The notes under the pieces: generated by a model
Told to the model about the DNA's origin: nothing
Database searches by the model: none
The model's input: only the letters and a program-made list of their open reading frames with translations
Translations under genes and position numbers: made by a program
Assembly (NCBI GenBank): GCA_021811745.1
Contig: JAJZNH010000730.1
Span: 1-8,472 of the forward strand
DNA: 8,472 nt
Source: Acidobacteriota bacterium
GTDB taxonomy: Bacteria; Acidobacteriota; Terriglobia; Terriglobales; Acidobacteriaceae
Direction of reading: 5' to 3'
Shown: positions 5,016 to 8,472 of the stretch, one piece after another
How positions within the stretch are numbered: position 1 is the stretch's first letter
How the letters are laid out: every line of letters starts with the position of its first letter

Positions 5016-7721
5016 CTATCGCGCTGCCTGAGGAGACGAGGGCATGGAGCGAATATAGGCTATCAGCGCCTTCATGTTCTGCGGCTTCAGATTTGTGAGC
5101 GGCATGCCACCTTCTTGCATGCGAATCGTGTGGTGGCGCAGCAGGTCTTCCAGAACCTTTGGGGGGAGCAAAGAGGCTGTGCCGGCCAGCGGGGGCGCGG
5201 CTACGGTCCCCGTCAACCCGCCCACCCCGTGGCAGGTTTCGCAGTTCATGCTCTCAAAGATACGCTGGCCGCGCTTGGCCAACGGGCTCAGCGGAGCAGG
5301 CGGCGCTGGTGCCTTGGCCACGGCAGGCGGCGCACCGGGTCGCGTATTCGCGGTGCGCGCAGCGGGGCTGGGCTGAGGAGCCGGTGCGGCAGCAGACTGT
5401 GGGGTGAGGCTGGAAAGGTAGGCCACCAATTGCTTCAGTTGAGGGTCGTTCAGACTTACAGTCGGCATTCCCCCATCGCGCATTGCGCTGGTTGGATGGC
5501 GAAGTAGGTAAGGAAGTTTGTCGCCAGGGAACTTCTTCCCAATGCCGATGAGCGAAGGCGCGAACCGCGTGCCGTGTGCGGTGGGTCCATGGCACGCAGA
5601 GCAGCCCTGGGAAAGAAAGAGCGCACGGCCTGGGCTGGGCGCCGGAAATGAAACCGGAACTGCCGTCGATGAATGGGCAGCTCTACCGGGAAGAGCGGGC
5701 GGGGTAGAAGTGGCCACATTGGTGACCGCCCCAGGCGCAGCAGGACCCACATCTGGATAGGGAACGCCACCATTCTGGGAAGCGAACGTCACGGCCGTTT
5801 GCCGTTGGGGTTGCTCTTGGGACGCCTGCTTGGCTTGCTGCGTCGGCGGCTTGAGTGTGCGCAAAAAAGCAATCAGGGACTTAAGCTGGCTGGACGGTCC
5901 CTGGAATGCCGGCATTCCTCCTGCCTTCATCTTGGCATTCGGATGTTGCAACAGTTGGGCCACCTGTGAATCGGAGAGGTGGGCGATGAGCGGGGCCAGA
6001 GCCGGCGCCACCGCGCCTTGTCCGGTGGGCCCATGGCAGGCAGAGCAGGCATGTTGCTGGAAGAGTTGGCCGCCTGCGAGAGCGGCCGCCGAGATTTGCC
6101 TAGGTGCAGCTGATGGCGCGGCCGACTGCGGTTGCCCAGCTGGACTGGTAGCCTGGGGCGCGGCGGGGGCTGCCTGCGGTGCGGCAGCGGCCGGCTGCGC
6201 CATCGCGCCTGAAGTGGCCTGCACGTTGGCTGCTGGCGTCCCGATCACTCCCAGGTAGGCAAGCAGGGCCTTCATGTCGCTATTCGAGATGTCGAAGGAA
6301 GGCATATGGCCGGCCCGCATGGCGGCATTTGGGTTGTGTATCAGTGCCGTCAACTGAGGCCCAGAGAACTTGGTAGTGATGCCTTGAAGGCTGGGTGCAA
6401 CCATGGTTCCCATGCCGGTGTCGCCATGGCAGCCGGAGCACCCTTCGGACTCGAAGACCCCTCTGCCTCGCGACACCAGTGGATTCACGGGGCCCGAGGG
6501 AAGCGCCAGCGGGCCCGTTGCGCCCGGCGATTCGATGTAGGGACGGAATGGCGCCGCGGTATATTCCTTTTCCTGTTGAGCCTGGAGGGCTAACTGTGCG
6601 GCTACGGTGGCGTCGTCCTCGTCATCGATCCGGCTCCTGACGCCAAGGAAGAAGATGCTCACAAGCACGATGCCCACCGCCAGCACCGGAATCGGCCTGC
6701 GCCACGGCCTGCGCTCCAGGCTGCGGTCGAGGAACGGCAGAAGGAAGAACAACGCTGCCAGCAGAGCTGGCGTTACCACGACCGCGATGACTGCTTTCGG
6801 TCCCTCCCAAAGCTTGAGCCATTCAAAGAAGGGAAGGTAATACCACTCGGGGCGGGGCAGATAGTGGGTATTGGCGGGGTTGGCAATGGGACCGAGACCG
6901 ATGGGATGGAAGTAGGCCAGAAAACCCAAGCCCACCATCAGTAACATGGCGAAGGCCATGTCCATGAGAACCTGGCGAGGATAGAATCCGTCTGGCGGTA
7001 GTTTGGGCTTTATTGGATTTTCGTGCATAGGTCCGGCGGCGCCGGCCTTGCGGAAGAGGTAAATGTGAATGCTAATGAAAGCGAAAATGCAAGCAGGAAT
7101 GAGAAAGACATGGGCGACGTAAAAGCGCGACAAGGTGAGGGTGCCGATGGTGTCGCCGCCGCGCATTAGTCTTGAGATCCACCCGCCGATGAGCGGAATT
7201 TCGCCGACGATATTGGTGCCTACGGCAGTCGCGAAGTATGCTCTCTGATCCCAGGGCAGCAGGTAGCCGGTGAAACCCATGCCCAATACCAGAAGCGAGA
7301 GCGTGGCGCCTGACATCCAGAGCAGCTCGCGTCTACCCTTGAAGGAGCCGTAGAGAAAAGTCTGCAGGAAATGCAGCAGGAGCACGATGATCATCGCGCT
7401 CGACCCGTAGTAGTGGAGGCTGCGCAGGAAGTCGCCCGCGGCGACCTTCTTGGTAATGTAGGCTACGCTGGTATGGGCGGTCTCAGCCGAAGGCACATAA
7501 TAAATGGCCAGGCAGATACCGGTAATGATTTGCGAAATAAAGATGAAGAGCAGCCCTGAGCCAAAAACGTAAGCGAAGCGCGCTCCGCCCGGAATCGGCT
7601 CGTCGAGCGATTCCTTCATCAACTTGTTTACTCCGGCGCGCCGATCGAGCCAGTGGTATACGCGCTTCGAAAGGCTCCCGCCAGTTGGCGCGGCGGAGGC
7701 TAGCTTTTCCTTTTCATCCAC
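5016..7721 (-). CDS. Cytochrome b fused to four tandem cytochrome c domains
   Basis: This 901-residue membrane protein is the quinol-oxidising core of a bc-type complex with its own heme c chain. Residues 1-365 are a full-length cytochrome b (b6 plus subunit IV in one chain) with seven predicted helices near 48-75, 106-126, 137-157, 199-222, 252-271, 308-332 and 343-361. Heme b ligands are H103/H117 and H204/H219; 14 residues separate the second pair, as in cytochrome b6. The Qo motif PEWY is at 291-294. Four class I heme c domains follow, with CSGCH 428-432, CSACH 559-563, CSACH 707-711 and CETCH 827-831. Their Met ligands in G[HG]MP are M473, M603, M752 and M873. Ala/Pro/Gln-rich linkers separate them. 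Seven helices place the tail in the periplasm. The start is GTG 7721, with GAGGAG 6 bases upstream and 19 bases after the Rieske stop. No separate cytochrome c1 gene is present. Confidence 0.95.
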   Translation of the reverse strand: MDEKEKLASAAPTGGSLSKRVYHWLDRRAGVNKLMKESLDEPIPGGARFAYVFGSGLLFIFISQIITGICLAIYYVPSAETAHTSVAYITKKVAAGDFLRSLHYYGSSAMIIVLLLHFLQTFLYGSFKGRRELLWMSGATLSLLVLGMGFTGYLLPWDQRAYFATAVGTNIVGEIPLIGGWISRLMRGGDTIGTLTLSRFYVAHVFLIPACIFAFISIHIYLFRKAGAAGPMHENPIKPKLPPDGFYPRQVLMDMAFAMLLMVGLGFLAYFHPIGLGPIANPANTHYLPRPEWYYLPFFEWLKLWEGPKAVIAVVVTPALLAALFFLLPFLDRSLERRPWRRPIPVLAVGIVLVSIFFLGVRSRIDDEDDATVAAQLALQAQQEKEYTAAPFRPYIESPGATGPLALPSGPVNPLVSRGRGVFESEGCSGCHGDTGMGTMVAPSLQGITTKFSGPQLTALIHNPNAAMRAGHMPSFDISNSDMKALLAYLGVIGTPAANVQATSGAMAQPAAAAPQAAPAAPQATSPAGQPQSAAPSAAPRQISAAALAGGQLFQQHACSACHGPTGQGAVAPALAPLIAHLSDSQVAQLLQHPNAKMKAGGMPAFQGPSSQLKSLIAFLRTLKPPTQQAKQASQEQPQRQTAVTFASQNGGVPYPDVGPAAPGAVTNVATSTPPALPGRAAHSSTAVPVSFPAPSPGRALFLSQGCSACHGPTAHGTRFAPSLIGIGKKFPGDKLPYLLRHPTSAMRDGGMPTVSLNDPQLKQLVAYLSSLTPQSAAAPAPQPSPAARTANTRPGAPPAVAKAPAPPAPLSPLAKRGQRIFESMNCETCHGVGGLTGTVAAPPLAGTASLLPPKVLEDLLRHHTIRMQEGGMPLTNLKPQNMKALIAYIRSMPSSPQAAR

Positions 7722-7727
7722 AGCTTG

Positions 7728-7733
7728 CTCCTC
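7728..7733 (-). promoter_or_regulatory. Shine-Dalgarno GAGGAG for the cytochrome b/c GTG start
   Basis: GAGGAG lies 6 bases before GTG 7721, inside the 19-base gap after the Rieske stop. An ATG at 7738 overlaps this site but opens another frame. Confidence 0.7.
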
Positions 7734-7740
7734 ATTATGG

Positions 7741-8298
7741 TTAACTCACTACTTCTCTGTTGGGTACGTCTTCCCGGAAGAACTCGAAGCGAACTTGCAA
7801 CTTGCCGCTTTTCACGCGGTGGGGAAGGGGATCCATTCCGCGCGGCGCCGGTCCCTTTACGAGCTTTCCACTCGGTCCAAAGACACTTCCGTGGCAAGGG
7901 CACAGAAAGTCGTCTGCACTCTTCTGCCATGACACGCTGCATCCCAAGTGGGGGCAAATGGCGGAAAGAATCTTGAACTGCCCGGCGTTGTCGCGCGTGA
8001 CGTAGACCGACTGGGCAGATTCCACCTGACGCCAGCCGTCGAGCTGGGCGAAGGTAATGGTCTTGCGCACCGGATCTGTGATTGTCGCGAAATCGCTGAC
8101 ATCGCCCACGTCGGCCCACGCGATTCCCGAGGACTTGGCATAGAGCGGGTACAGGACGTACCGCAATACCGGTACGGCAAGGATGGCGCCCATGCCCGCG
8201 GAGCCAATGGCCATCAATGCTCCGAAGAACGAGCGCCGGCTGATAACGATGACGTCTTTTCTTTCGGCTAAATTGTCTTTACTTATTTCCTGATCCAC
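7741..8298 (-). CDS. Rieske [2Fe-2S] protein of the quinol oxidoreductase
   Basis: This protein takes one electron from quinol at the Qo site of cytochrome b and passes it to heme c. Using the GTG at 8298, it has 185 residues. A twin-arginine motif SRRSFFG (residues 20-26) precedes a hydrophobic helix (about 24-52), which acts as a Tat-dependent signal-anchor. The cluster ligands are C115 and H117 in CPHLGC (115-120), and C133 and H136 in CPCHGS (133-138). C120 and C135 are the stabilising disulfide pair. The Pro loop GPAPRG follows (149-154). Length and motif order are normal. The frame is open to GTG 8322, which would add 8 residues. I prefer 8298 because AGGAG lies 5 bases before it, while 8322 overlaps the upstream gene and has no such site. 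It sits between the barrel-protein gene (8-base gap) and cytochrome b/c. Confidence 0.93.
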   Translation of the reverse strand: MDQEISKDNLAERKDVIVISRRSFFGALMAIGSAGMGAILAVPVLRYVLYPLYAKSSGIAWADVGDVSDFATITDPVRKTITFAQLDGWRQVESAQSVYVTRDNAGQFKILSAICPHLGCSVSWQKSADDFLCPCHGSVFGPSGKLVKGPAPRGMDPLPHRVKSGKLQVRFEFFREDVPNREVVS

Positions 8299-8303
8299 GC
8301 TGT

Positions 8304-8308
8304 CTCCT
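8304..8308 (-). promoter_or_regulatory. Shine-Dalgarno AGGAG overlapping the upstream stop codon
   Basis: The TAG stop of the upstream gene (8309-8307) supplies the AG that begins this AGGAG, 5 bases before GTG 8298. A ribosome finishing the barrel-protein gene would end on the Rieske ribosome-binding site. This suggests translational coupling and supports the shorter Rieske start. Confidence 0.7.
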
Positions 8309-8471
8309 AAAAATTCAGCCACAGAGCCATGTAGGTGGTGTTGTTATCGGAAGCGTTTCGGTCGGCGCCGTCGTAGTTAGTGCTGGCGCCGTTGAATTTG
8401 AAATATCCGGAGTAGTTGAGATCGATGTCGATGTTTTGCACCGGCCAGAAGGCGACCTGCGCAATATAACC
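8307..8471 (-). CDS. C-terminal end of an outer-membrane beta-barrel protein (5' part outside window)
   Basis: Fifty-four codons and a TAG stop are visible, read by hand because the gene runs off the right edge. The strands alternate polar and aromatic residues (AQVAFWPVQNIDIDLNYSGYF). A loop rich in Asn, Asp and Ser follows (NGASTNYDGADRNASDNN), and then a final strand TTYMALWLNF ends in phenylalanine. A last aromatic strand with terminal Phe is the classic recognition signal for outer-membrane barrel insertion. From memory, similar ends occur in porin-like proteins encoded beside cytochrome c genes, but I cannot confirm this without a search. The stop overlaps the Rieske ribosome-binding site, so it is very likely in the same operon. 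Its substrate is unknown from this fragment. Confidence 0.75.
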   Translation of the reverse strand, partial: GYIAQVAFWPVQNIDIDLNYSGYFKFNGASTNYDGADRNASDNNTTYMALWLNF

Positions 8472-8472
8472 G

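Noticed and set aside
4353..5507. A 384-codon plus-strand open frame spanning the glycosylase start, the intergenic gap and the end of the cytochrome gene
   Set aside because: Its composition is Arg/Gly/Ala-rich and lacks any domain or membrane pattern. It runs antisense to two well-supported genes, so it is a high-GC shadow frame.
8299..8322. The longer Rieske start at GTG 8322
   Set aside because: It lies inside the upstream gene and has no ribosome-binding site, whereas GTG 8298 has AGGAG at 5 bases.

Overview
The window is about 60% G+C and tightly packed. Six of its seven genes lie on the minus strand. It looks like a chromosomal segment of a Gram-negative, respiring bacterium. The mix of a TolB-like/TPR protein, a GT39-type transferase, a DUF3467 protein and a Rieske gene followed by a cytochrome b/c fusion suggests Acidobacteriota. 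That placement is an inference from gene style and was not tested.

Layout from the right edge, in the direction of minus-strand transcription. The 3' end of an outer-membrane beta-barrel-like gene (8307-8471) runs into a Rieske [2Fe-2S] protein with a twin-arginine signal-anchor (7741-8298). Next is a 901-residue fusion of a complete cytochrome b with four tandem c-type heme domains (5016-7721). The spacings are 8 and 19 bases, and both GTG starts carry clear Shine-Dalgarno sequences, so this reads as one operon. The Rieske protein and the fusion would form an alternative quinol:acceptor oxidoreductase (bc-type complex), in which the fused c domains replace a separate cytochrome c1. Seven predicted membrane helices put the heme tail in the periplasm.

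After a 213-base gap comes an endonuclease III-superfamily (HhH-GPD) DNA glycosylase (3951-4802). A cluster of short palindromes overlaps its 3' end, followed by a small DUF3467 protein (3609-3914). After a 160-base gap comes a GT39/ArnT-like membrane glycosyltransferase with a TTG start (1829-3448). It converges on a small two-helix membrane protein on the plus strand (1556-1801). A 218-base divergent region then leads to a secreted TolB-like/TPR protein (1-1337, cut by the left edge). That region holds a perfect TATAAT and an 8-bp inverted repeat.

The item most worth attention is the cytochrome b with four serial c domains. No CRISPR array, tRNA, rRNA, insertion sequence or defence system was seen.
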